NCBI GenBank assembly: GCA_017694845.1 | Contig: JADIMI010000061.1 | Location: 1 to 64,000, forward strand | Direction: 5' to 3' | Origin: Candidatus Cryptobacteroides intestinavium | GTDB lineage: Bacteria > Bacteroidota > Bacteroidia > Bacteroidales > UBA932 | Length of the DNA stretch: 64,000 nucleotides | In this document: piece after piece, positions 38,242 through 47,704 of the stretch | Layout: every line of letters begins with the position of its first letter | How positions within the stretch are numbered: the stretch's first letter is position 1 | Program-made: the position numbers and the translations under genes | The notes under the pieces: generated by a model | The model's database searches: none | What the model saw: only the letters and a program-made list of their open reading frames with translations | Told to the model about the DNA's origin: nothing

Positions 38242-38290
38242 CAGACTGAATACCCCCGCAACAGACTATGTCGCGGGGGTATTCAGTCTG
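38242..38290. terminator. bidirectional hairpin between convergent mgsA and the DsbD-like gene
   Basis: Perfect 18-bp stem CAGACTGAATACCCCCGC / GCGGGGGTATTCAGTCTG, 13-nt loop; no clear T-tract on either side. Confidence 0.65.
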
Positions 38291-38316
38291 TCCGGACTTG
38301 TACCGGAGAAGGCATC

Positions 38317-40236
38317 CTATATCGTCACATCAATGTCAACTGTCTGGGGCATCATACATACATGCGCATCGCAGCACTGCCAGCCGACAGTGACCTTCGC
38401 AGTGCCTTTGCCATCACCCTTGACAGGGACAGACATGGTGACATCGCTTCTGTATACAGTCGTTCCCGCCGAGCCGTACTTCTCCGCTTCAGGAGCTATC
38501 AGCTTTCCTGCAGAACAGCCTTCAGGCATTGCCACTTCCACCGATACCGGGATATATGCATCAGATGATGCCACTTCCCTGTAGATATGGTATCCGGCTT
38601 TGATCCCGAAACTGATCTCTATCCTCTTTCCTGCTGAATCATCTACAAGCCTTGCAGACACCTTAACAGGAGAATCCGCAGCCTGCTCCGCTGATCCGGA
38701 AGCCTTCTGTTCCGCAGCCTTCCTTTCCTTGGCGTGATAGTCATTCCCAGGAAGATATGCCGGTCCGTCTATCATAAAGTACCAGCCTCCTGACTCAGTG
38801 AAGAACATTCTGTCCTTGTACTTCTCGTACCAGTCCCTCCATTCCGCCGGAGTATCGAATGTGCAGAGCGTATAGCGGTCCAGCACCTTTGCAGCCCTTT
38901 CCGCATCCTCTCCTGTCTCAAGACAGGTAATGGCCTTGTCGAGCAGACGGATATCATTGTTAGGTATCCCCCAGTCCTTGCACGTGGTGTCGACTGTCAT
39001 CACATACATTCCTTTACCTCCGTAGAAATAGTCCCTGTTCTCGTCATAATACTTCGGATATGCCTCCAGATCCGTCCCGAGTATGTCATACGCCTCTTTT
39101 TCATACCTTTCCAGATACTCGTCAAGAGTCATAGGCTTCTGCGGTGTGAAATTCAGGAAATATGTATCCTCCTCATCGAGCTTCTCTCCCCTCGCCTTCT
39201 TGGCCATAGCCTCCTTCTGCCTGCGCAGGCCTTCCTCATTGGACTCCTCCGTCCATTCCACTCTCTCCTCATAAGGCTCCATAGATGCCATATATTTCAG
39301 CTCTGCAAGGTACTCTCTGGTAGCGATCCTGTCATTGTACTTGCGGGCAAGCATTTGCTGGCCCTTGAACTTTGCAATATAGCAGATCGCATTCGCGAAC
39401 ACATCCTTCGCCTCATCAGTCATATAGGCAGGAGAAGCTGCGAATCCCCAGGTCAGGAAATTGCCGTGACGGCCGATAGCCACCGCATCGAGAGTCTTTG
39501 CACATACCCCGCTCGATATATACTCCGCATCAGGAGAATCCTCGTATCCCCACGGACGGGACACCATCCCGATAGGGAAACCTCTGTCAGACTTGTATCC
39601 TTTGGTCTGGACCCTCCACATCATAAGCGAATCCGGCATCTCTCCATCATAGTAATAGGTATAATGGAAAGCATCCTCTGGAGTCGGGCACTTCTCGAAA
39701 GTGAGCTTAGTCTTGAAAGGCCCCTTGAAAACAGGATGATCCTCTACCAGACTGTGCGCCTGGGCATCAAGGCAGAGACAGTACCAGTCATTCTTGCTTC
39801 CTATCGCACGGCCGAGAATCTCTCCCATAGATGCTATCGTCACTGCGGCACAGTCGAAATCCTCCGGCAGAAGCTGGGCCCTGACATACTTTATCACATT
39901 GCCTTCCGCATCCCGCTCTATCACCTGCGGCTTGACAGCAGGGATACGGCCGTCGAACACAGTGACATCATAGTCCTCGGACATCTCGGGCTTATAGTCA
40001 TCGCCCCGTATCACCTCCACGGAGTCGAAATACTCCTTGAGCATTGTCTCGAACGCCGCCATCCTCGCCCTCACGGAAGAATCCCTTGCTTCAGCCGATT
40101 TCTGGACAGAATAGGTCTCGTAATCCGGCTGGCCTCCGACATAAAGCACAGATAAGTCAGCCTTGCCGTTATGCAGCCCCGGAGTACAGGCTGCGACAGA
40201 TATTACTCCGCACAGGATATAAAACAAACGTTTCAT
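38317..40236 (-). CDS. lipoprotein with possible ThuA/GATase-like N-terminal region and DsbD N-terminal-like (cDsbD-alpha) C-terminal domain
   Basis: Lipobox VISVAAC; C-terminal KAGYHIYREVASSDAYIPVSVEVAMPEGCSAGKLIAPEAEKYG resembles DsbD alpha domains; the N-terminal assignment is tentative. Confidence 0.6.
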   Translation of the reverse strand: MKRLFYILCGVISVAACTPGLHNGKADLSVLYVGGQPDYETYSVQKSAEARDSSVRARMAAFETMLKEYFDSVEVIRGDDYKPEMSEDYDVTVFDGRIPAVKPQVIERDAEGNVIKYVRAQLLPEDFDCAAVTIASMGEILGRAIGSKNDWYCLCLDAQAHSLVEDHPVFKGPFKTKLTFEKCPTPEDAFHYTYYYDGEMPDSLMMWRVQTKGYKSDRGFPIGMVSRPWGYEDSPDAEYISSGVCAKTLDAVAIGRHGNFLTWGFAASPAYMTDEAKDVFANAICYIAKFKGQQMLARKYNDRIATREYLAELKYMASMEPYEERVEWTEESNEEGLRRQKEAMAKKARGEKLDEEDTYFLNFTPQKPMTLDEYLERYEKEAYDILGTDLEAYPKYYDENRDYFYGGKGMYVMTVDTTCKDWGIPNNDIRLLDKAITCLETGEDAERAAKVLDRYTLCTFDTPAEWRDWYEKYKDRMFFTESGGWYFMIDGPAYLPGNDYHAKERKAAEQKASGSAEQAADSPVKVSARLVDDSAGKRIEISFGIKAGYHIYREVASSDAYIPVSVEVAMPEGCSAGKLIAPEAEKYGSAGTTVYRSDVTMSVPVKGDGKGTAKVTVGWQCCDAHVCMMPQTVDIDVTI

Positions 40237-40298
40237 TTTTCCGTTCTATAAATTGTGGATAAGCCAGGGCAGCCATAGAAAGGCCGCCCTGACACTGA

Positions 40299-41909
40299 TC
40301 AATAAGTATTCTGCTGTATCACGCCTTCAGACCTGGTGATCTCTACATCAGGTATAGGGGTCGCGAATTTCCGTGAACCAGGTTCGATCCTGTATTCGAT
40401 CGGTGCCTCTGAAGACAGTACGGTCGAAGTATTGTAAGGATAGAAAGTCTTCACAATAGTGACGTCATCAGAAGTGTCTTCATTGGCGTTGAGCCTCTTG
40501 ATATCATACCAGCGCATAGTGAAGGCCAGCTCGCGACGACGCTCCTGGAGGATCTTCGTGACAGCCTCCTGCTGCGAAGACACGGTGAAGAACCTGCTGT
40601 CATCAACATCTGACCTGATACGGGCGGCCCTGAGCGGGCGCAGGGTCTCCATAGCTTCCGTAAACTGTCCCTGACGAGCCTGGATCTCAGCCTTTATCAG
40701 CAGCATTTCGGACACCGTAGGGCCTGAAATGATATTGTCATAATAGAACTGACAGTATCCCGGATACCTGAACGCAGGGTCATGGCTGCAGTACCTGAGG
40801 GAGAAGTCCTCGCAGATATAGAACTCGAACCTCCTGTCATTCTTGCGGTGGTCATACACCTGTCCATCTTCCAGCTCTTCAGCCACTTCTTCAGGAGTCT
40901 CCTCAGACAGGTCCACTGCATAATTGTCCAGCAGCCCCTCGCTCGGGATATACCACCACGAAGCATAGGAACAAGTACGGGCGAAGAGAAGCTCTTCCCA
41001 TTCAAAGAGTTCAGGGAACCCGTTGGACCCGTAGAACTGGAGACAGGTATACGGATAATATACTTCCACAGTCTCTTTTGTCCCTGTCGTGGCATTGATT
41101 TCATATTCATCCGGTCTAGGGAAATATGACATCTGGGCCGGGTCATTGTAGTCCTTCAACGTACTGGTCTCCTCAAGCACTGCTTCAACCTGTGCAAGAG
41201 CGTTGGCATAGTCGCCGCGATAAAGATAATACCTCGCCGCGAAAGCGTGGACCGCAGCAGTGGTGCCTCGCCATACACGGCGCTTCCCGCCTGAAACAAG
41301 AGGAGCTGTAATGCCGCTGAGAGCAGCCTGAAGATCCGACTCTATGAATGACCAGGTGTCGGCAAGGTTCGCACGGGCTACACTTTCCTCGAAAGATGTA
41401 GTCTGCTTGAGAGGAAGTCCCGGCTCGTCCCCGTTGGTGCCGTCATAATACAGTGTATACGCCAGGGCAAGCTGAAACATAGAGTATGCACGGAGAAAAT
41501 GCGCCTCCGCCTTGAGATTGTCCTTATATGCCTGGTCTCCGGACACATCATCTATATTGGACAGCACCAGGTTTGCATAGTATATCTTGGAGTATTCACC
41601 ATCCCAGAGCAGACGCGCCGTCTGGGTGCATCTGGTATCGCACAATATGAAGGCGAGTTCGCTTACCGGAGAGAAGCTGGCTCCTCCATCCTCGATTTCA
41701 GGGGATATCCCGAAATCATCGCAGGCCAGAGCCGTATGGTTATACTCTGAATAGAACCTTGAATAGGATCCGAGTATGGCATCGAGCTGTTCCGCCGTCT
41801 CCAGGGTCTTCTGCGTCGACTTCGAAGGGTCCACATCAAGGAACTTGTTGCAGGACACCAGCGCAGGAGCGGCTATGGCTAACGCAAATATGATATTTCT
41901 TATTTTCAT
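40299..41909 (-). CDS. SusD/RagB family nutrient-binding outer membrane lipoprotein
   Basis: Lipoprotein N-terminus ALVSCNKFLDVDPSKSTQKTLETAEQLDAILGSYSRFY; SusD C-terminal ILQERRRELAFTMRWYDIKRLN. Confidence 0.95.
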   Translation of the reverse strand: MKIRNIIFALAIAAPALVSCNKFLDVDPSKSTQKTLETAEQLDAILGSYSRFYSEYNHTALACDDFGISPEIEDGGASFSPVSELAFILCDTRCTQTARLLWDGEYSKIYYANLVLSNIDDVSGDQAYKDNLKAEAHFLRAYSMFQLALAYTLYYDGTNGDEPGLPLKQTTSFEESVARANLADTWSFIESDLQAALSGITAPLVSGGKRRVWRGTTAAVHAFAARYYLYRGDYANALAQVEAVLEETSTLKDYNDPAQMSYFPRPDEYEINATTGTKETVEVYYPYTCLQFYGSNGFPELFEWEELLFARTCSYASWWYIPSEGLLDNYAVDLSEETPEEVAEELEDGQVYDHRKNDRRFEFYICEDFSLRYCSHDPAFRYPGYCQFYYDNIISGPTVSEMLLIKAEIQARQGQFTEAMETLRPLRAARIRSDVDDSRFFTVSSQQEAVTKILQERRRELAFTMRWYDIKRLNANEDTSDDVTIVKTFYPYNTSTVLSSEAPIEYRIEPGSRKFATPIPDVEITRSEGVIQQNTY

Positions 41910-41921
41910 TGTATGTCAGAA

Positions 41922-43871
41922 TTAGAATTTGAACTTGAGTCCGATAGTGTAGGCTGCCTGGAGTCTCATCGATCCGCGGCCGAATTCAGGATCTTCCCCG
42001 TAACCGTTGAAATAGATGTTGAACGGATTGTTGCACTGGAGATAGACCTGGAGAGACTGCATACGCAGACGTGCCACCGCTGTCTTAGGAAGGTTATAGG
42101 CTACATTTATCTCCTGCACCCTGATATGGCTTGCATCCGCAACCAGATAGGACATATACGGATAGAACCTGTCCCAGAAATAATAACGTTCTTCAATCTC
42201 TGTCTGCGGAAGAGGGATGATCTCGTTCGGATCACCGTTCACCACCTCGTAATACTTGGCGTTAGGGATAGAACGGCCGCTTATTCCAGGATAGTTGAAG
42301 CTCTCCCTCATGAATTTATGCCCGAACTTGCCTGTCAGGATCAGCGAGATGTCGAAATCATACACGTGGAAAGAGGTCGAGAAAGACATATTCCACGGAG
42401 CGGTCATGACACCCATATAATACGAGACATCCATAGGCTCACCCGTAGGCCAGGTGTCGAATGTCTCCCTCAGTCCGCTCTTGTGGAGGATAGTAGGCTT
42501 CATCGCCGGAGCGTCCTCTGTACCCGTATTTATCAGTCCGCCATATTGGTAGCACCAGAGAGTGCTCATATCATAGCCTTCCATCCACGCAGAACTTGTA
42601 CCGGCATACATCGCCAGAGCATACGGATATGTAGGTTCCTGCTGGAGAGACGCCACTCTGTTACGATTGTAAGACAGTGTGAGCATACCATCCCAGGTGA
42701 CGTTCCTGGATATCCTGAGCGCGGAACCGACTTCGAGTTCGAATCCCCTGTTAAGGATCTCTCCGTTGTTCAGACGCATTGAGGTCGTTCCCTGGACGGC
42801 AGGGATCGTGACATCAGCGATAAGGTCTTCCGAATGCTTGTTGTAGACATCTATCTTACCGTAGAGCTTGCTGCGGAAGAAATTGAAATCCACTCCGACA
42901 TCCCAGGTGCCTGTCCTCTCCCAGCGGAGGGTAGGGTTACCGTAGCTGGACATAGAGCCTGTAAGTTCACCGGTCACGACATTCGGAGAAGAACTTATGT
43001 TCACGAGCGGCTTGAATGTAGTGGACTTGTCCACGTTGCCGTTATATCCGAACGTCGCCCTCAGGGTCAGCTGGTCGATCCAGGAGACATCTTCCATAAA
43101 GGACTCGTTGGCAATCTGCCAGCTTGCTCCCACAGACCAGAACGGTGAATACCTGTATTTCGGATCATCGGTGATAAGGTTGGAGGCATCTGTCCTGGCG
43201 CTTCCGGATACGATATATCTGTTGTCATACGTATAGGAAAGGTTGCCGAATGCGGAGAAATACCTGTCCGTCATATAGGAGAATGAATTCTGATAGTCCA
43301 ATGTCAGGTTGTAGTCCTGCCAGTCGGTCAGCTGGTAGACACCGGTACCTCCTATGCCGTTAGGGAAATTCCCCACGCTCAATGTCTCATCGTTGTATCC
43401 GTAAGTCCTCGGGGATCCGAAACTCTGGTAACGGTTGTCAATGGTCTCGACACCGGCGACGAATGCGATAGCGTGCCTGTCGACGAACGTATGGTTGAAA
43501 TTGATTTGGTTACGGAAAGTGATCACATCCCTTCTTGTCCTGCTCTGGTCGAGGAACCCGCCTGTAGGAAGATTCGCTGTCACGACATTCGTCTCCTTAT
43601 CCCATGTGGATGATGTGTTGACCTCGTTGCGGACAGTATATGTGTTCTCGTTATAATAGTTGTGTGTATGCGAGTCCATCATCTCGTACTGGACCCTCGA
43701 GTCAAATGAAAGTCCCTTCCATATCTTGACTGTGAATCCGGCCTGGATACGTGCGACGGAACTTGTGGAGGTCAGGCTGCGGTTGTCCATCTCCTGCAGA
43801 GGGTTCCAGCTCCAGTCGGAGTAAGGGAAGGCCCCCTCGGGCACATGGCGGTCCACATAATAAAGGCTCAC
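41922..43871 (-). pseudogene. SusC/RagA TonB-linked outer membrane protein, C-terminal part (frameshifted from 43868-45154)
   Basis: Beta-barrel region of SusC with no signal peptide or plug; continues the upstream ORF in another frame. Confidence 0.8.
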
Positions 43872-45154
43872 TCCATATGAGTCGGTATATAGTTGCCGTC
43901 CTCATCGACAAGCATCTCGTAAGGGGAGAGTCCCGGAAGCCCGTATCCGCTGTTGTCTGACTGGGTGTAGGTATAGGATCCGTTGAAATTGAAGTCCAGC
44001 CACTTGAAAAGGTGGGTCCTGTTGCGGAAGTTCACCATATACTTGTTGCTGTCGTTCCTCTTGTAATGCTGCCTGTCATTCTGATAGAGCAGGGACAGGG
44101 TAGTGGAGGACCTTTCCGTAGCAATGTTTATGGAGACATTCTCCTGATGGACGATAGGGTTCTGGAGAAGATATTTCCTGATCTGGTCGTGGTTGTTGTT
44201 CCCGCGCAGGGCATCTATCGCTGCGTTCATATCAGCCTCGGAAAGATGCCCGAGCCTGTGCTCGTTCAGAAGTCCGTATACTGTACTGAACCCTCCGCTG
44301 TAATCGGATTCCTGAGGGAACCAAATATTTGAATCCCAGCGGCCGTATCCGTACATTTCGTAGTCGATCACATCATTGACCGAAGCCTCTGAAAGTGTAT
44401 AGTCCAGGTCAAGCTTAGGCGATACCTTGAAGAAACCGGAATAGTCAACAGTGACTTTGGTTCCTGCCCCCCCTGACACTCCGTTCTTGGTAGTCACGAC
44501 AATGACACCGTTGGCCGACTTCGCACCCCAGATAGAGGCTGCCGCAGCATCCTTGAGGACAGTGATGCTTTCGACATCATTAGGGTTTATAGAATCGAAA
44601 CCTCCCTCTATGGCGAATCCATCCACTACGAGAAGAGGCTGGGTAGGTGTATCCGTGAGGCTGGAGCGTCCGCGGATCTCGAATATCGGATTACCGTACG
44701 CATCCTGAGTCCCGACAAGACCTGCAGCGGAACCGATGAGCCTGGTGGCAATGTTCCCTGCAGGCTTCTCGATCTGCGCCTTGTCAATGATATCGAACGA
44801 ACCTGTAGCCCTTTCCTTGGACAGGGTCTGATAACCGGTCACGACCACATCGTCAAGAAGATGGACTGCATCTTCCAGGACAACAGTGAAGTTAGACCGT
44901 ACTCCTACAGGGATTTCCACTGTCTCGTAGCCGAGACTCTGAACCACCAGTACATCGGATTCATCAGCTTCCAGCGTAAAATAGCCATCATTGCTGGTCA
45001 CCGCACCTGTACTGCCATCCTTGAGCATCACCGCCGCTCCTATGACGGGGTCGCCGGCTGAATCAGTCACCTTGCCGGAAACCCGTCTGTCCTGGGCCAA
45101 AGCAAGACTTGACGCTATGCAGAAAAGCATAGCAATCGACAATAATTTTCTCAT
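43868..45154 (-). pseudogene. SusC/RagA TonB-linked outer membrane protein, N-terminal part (signal peptide, CarboxypepD_reg-like domain, plug)
   Basis: RRVSGKVTDSAGDPVIGAAVMLKDGSTGAVTSNDGYFTLE; ITVLKDAAAASIWGAKSANGVIVVTTKNG; ends prematurely at THME*. Confidence 0.85.
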
Positions 45155-45384
45155 AACTACTTGTTGTTATATAATATGTTCGTATATAAAAATCTTGCAT
45201 ATTTCATCACCTGCGGGGCATTTTGTCAACAACAAGTGTCACAGAGCATCAATGACATAAAGACAGGGAAACGGCCGAACAGCTGAAAAATTTTAATTGC
45301 ATCGAAAGCAAATGTTATATTTTCAGATTATCCGAGTCGAAAAGATAAAAAACAAAAACGGGAAAAATAAGGCAGAAAGGGGGA

Positions 45385-46941
45385 CTAGCTGTCCAGCCTG
45401 TCCCCCTTGTCAGTGTAGAATTCATTCTGCAGGACCGTGAAGTCAGTCACTTCTACAAGCCTGATCTTGCACTTGTACCTGCTCTTCCATTTATGCAGGA
45501 TCGAGAAGATCCCCCTGCTGAGATAGGCCCCAAGAATAGGGTTTGTCTTCAGCACGAAAGATTTTATCCCTTTCTCTTTCACATAATAGCCGAGACGTCT
45601 CTCTATCGCTTCATCTATGACAACGCTTGACGATATCTTTCCTGTGCCGTGGCACACCGGACACACTTCAGTGGTGTTTATCTCGGTGGCCGGCCTGACC
45701 CTCTGACGGGTGATCTGCATCAGCCCGAACTTGGTCAGAGGCAGGACATTGTGCTTCGCCCTGTCGTTCTGCATCAGCTCCTGCATATGCCTGTACAGCA
45801 TATTCCGGTGCTCGTTGGACTCCATATCGATGAAATCCACTATCACGATTCCGCCCATATCCCTGAGCCTGAGCTGACGCGCTATCTCTTCCGCAGCATA
45901 GCAGTTGACATCATAGGTATTCTGTTCCTGCTCCTTGTTCTTGGAGCGCGTACCGCTGTTGACATCAATCACGTGCAATGCTTCAGTATGCTCGATCACA
46001 AGATATGCTCCCTGCCTGATAGGTACCACCTTCCCGAACGAACTCTTTATCTGCCTCGTGACCTCGAAATGGTCAAAGATAGGCTGCGAGTCCCTGTAAT
46101 GTTTCACGATCTTCTCCTGCTCGGGAGAAATGAGAGATATGTATCTGCGTATCTCCTCATAGACATTCTCATCATTTACATAAATATTGGAGAACGAGTC
46201 GTTGAGCAGATCCCGCAGGATCGTGGTGGTCTTGCTGTATTCGGTGAACAGCAGCTGCACAGACTTGGACCGTGCAAGTTTTGTCCAGGATTTCTCCCAT
46301 TTGTCCACAAGCGTCATTATCTCCGCATCAAGCACTGCCGCATTCTTGCCTTCGGCCGCAGTGCGTATGATCGCGCCGTAGTTTTTAGGGAGGATATTCC
46401 TGACAAGCGTTTCAAGCCTTCTCTTCTCTTCCTTTGAAGAGATCTTCTGAGAGACGCTCACCTTTTCCGCAAAAGGGAGCAGTACAATGTTGCGTCCTGC
46501 TAATGAAATTTCCGCAGTCAGTCTGGACCCTTTCGTGGAGATCGGCTCCTTGACTATCTGGACTATGATCATCTGTCCGGGAGAAAGGACGTTCTCTATC
46601 CTTCCCTCCTTCTCCAGAACCGGGCCTATCTTTATATGGGAATACATGCCCTTCAGGTCCGAATTCGGATTGCTTCTTCTGACAAACTCATCAAATGCCT
46701 TGAAATACAGGCCCAGGTCCAGATAATGTACAAAAGCTTCCTTTTCGTCTCCGATGTCCACGAAGGCCGCGTTCAGGGAAGGGAGGAGCTTCTTGACCTT
46801 TCCAAGGTATACGTCCCCCACAGCGAAATTATGTCCCTGACTTGACTCCTGGTTGAGCTCGATAAGACGATGGTTATCCATCAGAGCTATCGACACCCCG
46901 CCGGCATTGGCATCAACGATAAGATCTTTTACAGATTCCAT
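45385..46941 (-). CDS. rng: ribonuclease E/G family protein (RNase G-like)
   Basis: DVYLGKVKKLLPSLNAAFVDIGDEKEAFVHYLDL S1 domain; GGIVIVDFIDM; CPVCHGTGKI. Confidence 0.95.
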   Translation of the reverse strand: MESVKDLIVDANAGGVSIALMDNHRLIELNQESSQGHNFAVGDVYLGKVKKLLPSLNAAFVDIGDEKEAFVHYLDLGLYFKAFDEFVRRSNPNSDLKGMYSHIKIGPVLEKEGRIENVLSPGQMIIVQIVKEPISTKGSRLTAEISLAGRNIVLLPFAEKVSVSQKISSKEEKRRLETLVRNILPKNYGAIIRTAAEGKNAAVLDAEIMTLVDKWEKSWTKLARSKSVQLLFTEYSKTTTILRDLLNDSFSNIYVNDENVYEEIRRYISLISPEQEKIVKHYRDSQPIFDHFEVTRQIKSSFGKVVPIRQGAYLVIEHTEALHVIDVNSGTRSKNKEQEQNTYDVNCYAAEEIARQLRLRDMGGIVIVDFIDMESNEHRNMLYRHMQELMQNDRAKHNVLPLTKFGLMQITRQRVRPATEINTTEVCPVCHGTGKISSSVVIDEAIERRLGYYVKEKGIKSFVLKTNPILGAYLSRGIFSILHKWKSRYKCKIRLVEVTDFTVLQNEFYTDKGDRLDS

Positions 46942-46965
46942 TCAGGAAATTTACATTATAAGACT

Positions 46966-47000
46966 TCAAAAAACAGAAAGGCTGACCTCCGGTCAGCCCT
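46966..47000 (-). terminator. intrinsic terminator after the AURKAIP1/COX24-like gene
   Basis: Minus strand GGCTGACC-GGA-GGTCAGCC followed by TTTCTGTTTTTT. Confidence 0.75.
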
Positions 47001-47039
47001 TCTCATTCAGCAGACTGCTAAAATGGCAGACACGATGAA

Positions 47040-47132
47040 CTATTTCTTCTTCTTGTGTCTGTTCTTGCGCAAGCGTTTTTTACGCTTGTGCGTCGCCATC
47101 TTATGTCTCTTTCTTTTTTTACCGCTTGGCAT
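47040..47132 (-). CDS. AURKAIP1/COX24-domain-like small basic protein (bS22/mS38-type ribosomal protein candidate), 30 aa (absent from ORF track)
   Basis: Manual translation MPSGKKRKRHKMATHKRKKRLRKNRHKKKK*; matches the short Lys/Arg-rich Bacteroidota AURKAIP1/COX24 family pattern. Confidence 0.85.
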   Translation of the reverse strand: MPSGKKRKRHKMATHKRKKRLRKNRHKKKK

Positions 47133-47150
47133 AATTAAAGAGGTTTTAAA

Positions 47151-47462
47151 TTATTTTTTAACAACGTTCACAAATACTTTCGCCGGTTTAAAAGCAGGCA
47201 CATCGTGAGCGGGAATAGTCATAGTGGTGTTCTTCGTAATATTCCTTGCAGCCTTCTCTGCACGGTGCTTGATGATGAAGCTGCCGAATCCACGGAGATA
47301 TACAGGGTTACCCTTTGCAAGAGAATCCTTGACACTCTCCATAAATGCGTCAATGACTGTCTGGACAGTCAGCTTCTCGATGCTGGTCGCTTTAGCTACC
47401 TCGTTTACAATTTCTGCCTTTGTCATAGTTATAAACTTTTTAACAAAAATATTTAAATCCAA
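47151..47462 (-). CDS. HU family DNA-binding protein
   Basis: MTKAEIVNEVAKATSIEKLTVQTVIDAFMESVKDSLAKGNPVYLRGFGSFIIKHRAEKAARNI; likely start at MTKAEI, internal to the ORF. Confidence 0.95.
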   Translation of the reverse strand: MDLNIFVKKFITMTKAEIVNEVAKATSIEKLTVQTVIDAFMESVKDSLAKGNPVYLRGFGSFIIKHRAEKAARNITKNTTMTIPAHDVPAFKPAKVFVNVVKK

Positions 47463-47472
47463 TACAACCGTG

Positions 47473-47502
47473 CAAAGATAGACATCTTTTTTTGAGATAC
47501 AA
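47473..47502 (-). promoter_or_regulatory. Bacteroidota-type promoter of the HU gene
   Basis: Minus strand TTG-N19-TATCTTTG. Confidence 0.7.
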
Positions 47503-47626
47503 TATTTTTCAGGTGTTTTTTCGGCAGATCAGCTTATTCAGAATGGCTCCGGAGGCTTTCTGCAGCCATATTCAGATATGGCACAGAGATTGACTGATAT
47601 GTCTGGCCCGCATTGCGACAGGGTGT

Positions 47627-47645
47627 TTCTGCCAAATTGGCAGAA
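47627..47645. promoter_or_regulatory. perfect inverted repeat upstream of lon (candidate operator)
   Basis: TTCTGCCAA-A-TTGGCAGAA, 60 nt upstream of the lon ATG. Confidence 0.45.
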
Positions 47646-47704
47646 GTGCCGGTATGATATGGTGCGGACACCTATATATAATATAAGGTATAAAAGGAGT
47701 ATTT

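Noticed and set aside
39355-40155. 266-aa + ORF antisense to the DsbD-like lipoprotein
   Set aside because: Shadow ORF, H/R/L-rich with no motifs.
41913-42782. 289-aa + ORF antisense to SusC
   Set aside because: Shadow ORF opposite conserved SusC sequence.
47600-47660. Sigma-54-type promoter upstream of lon (TGGCCCGCATTGC)
   Set aside because: GG-to-GC spacing is 8 rather than the required 10 nt.
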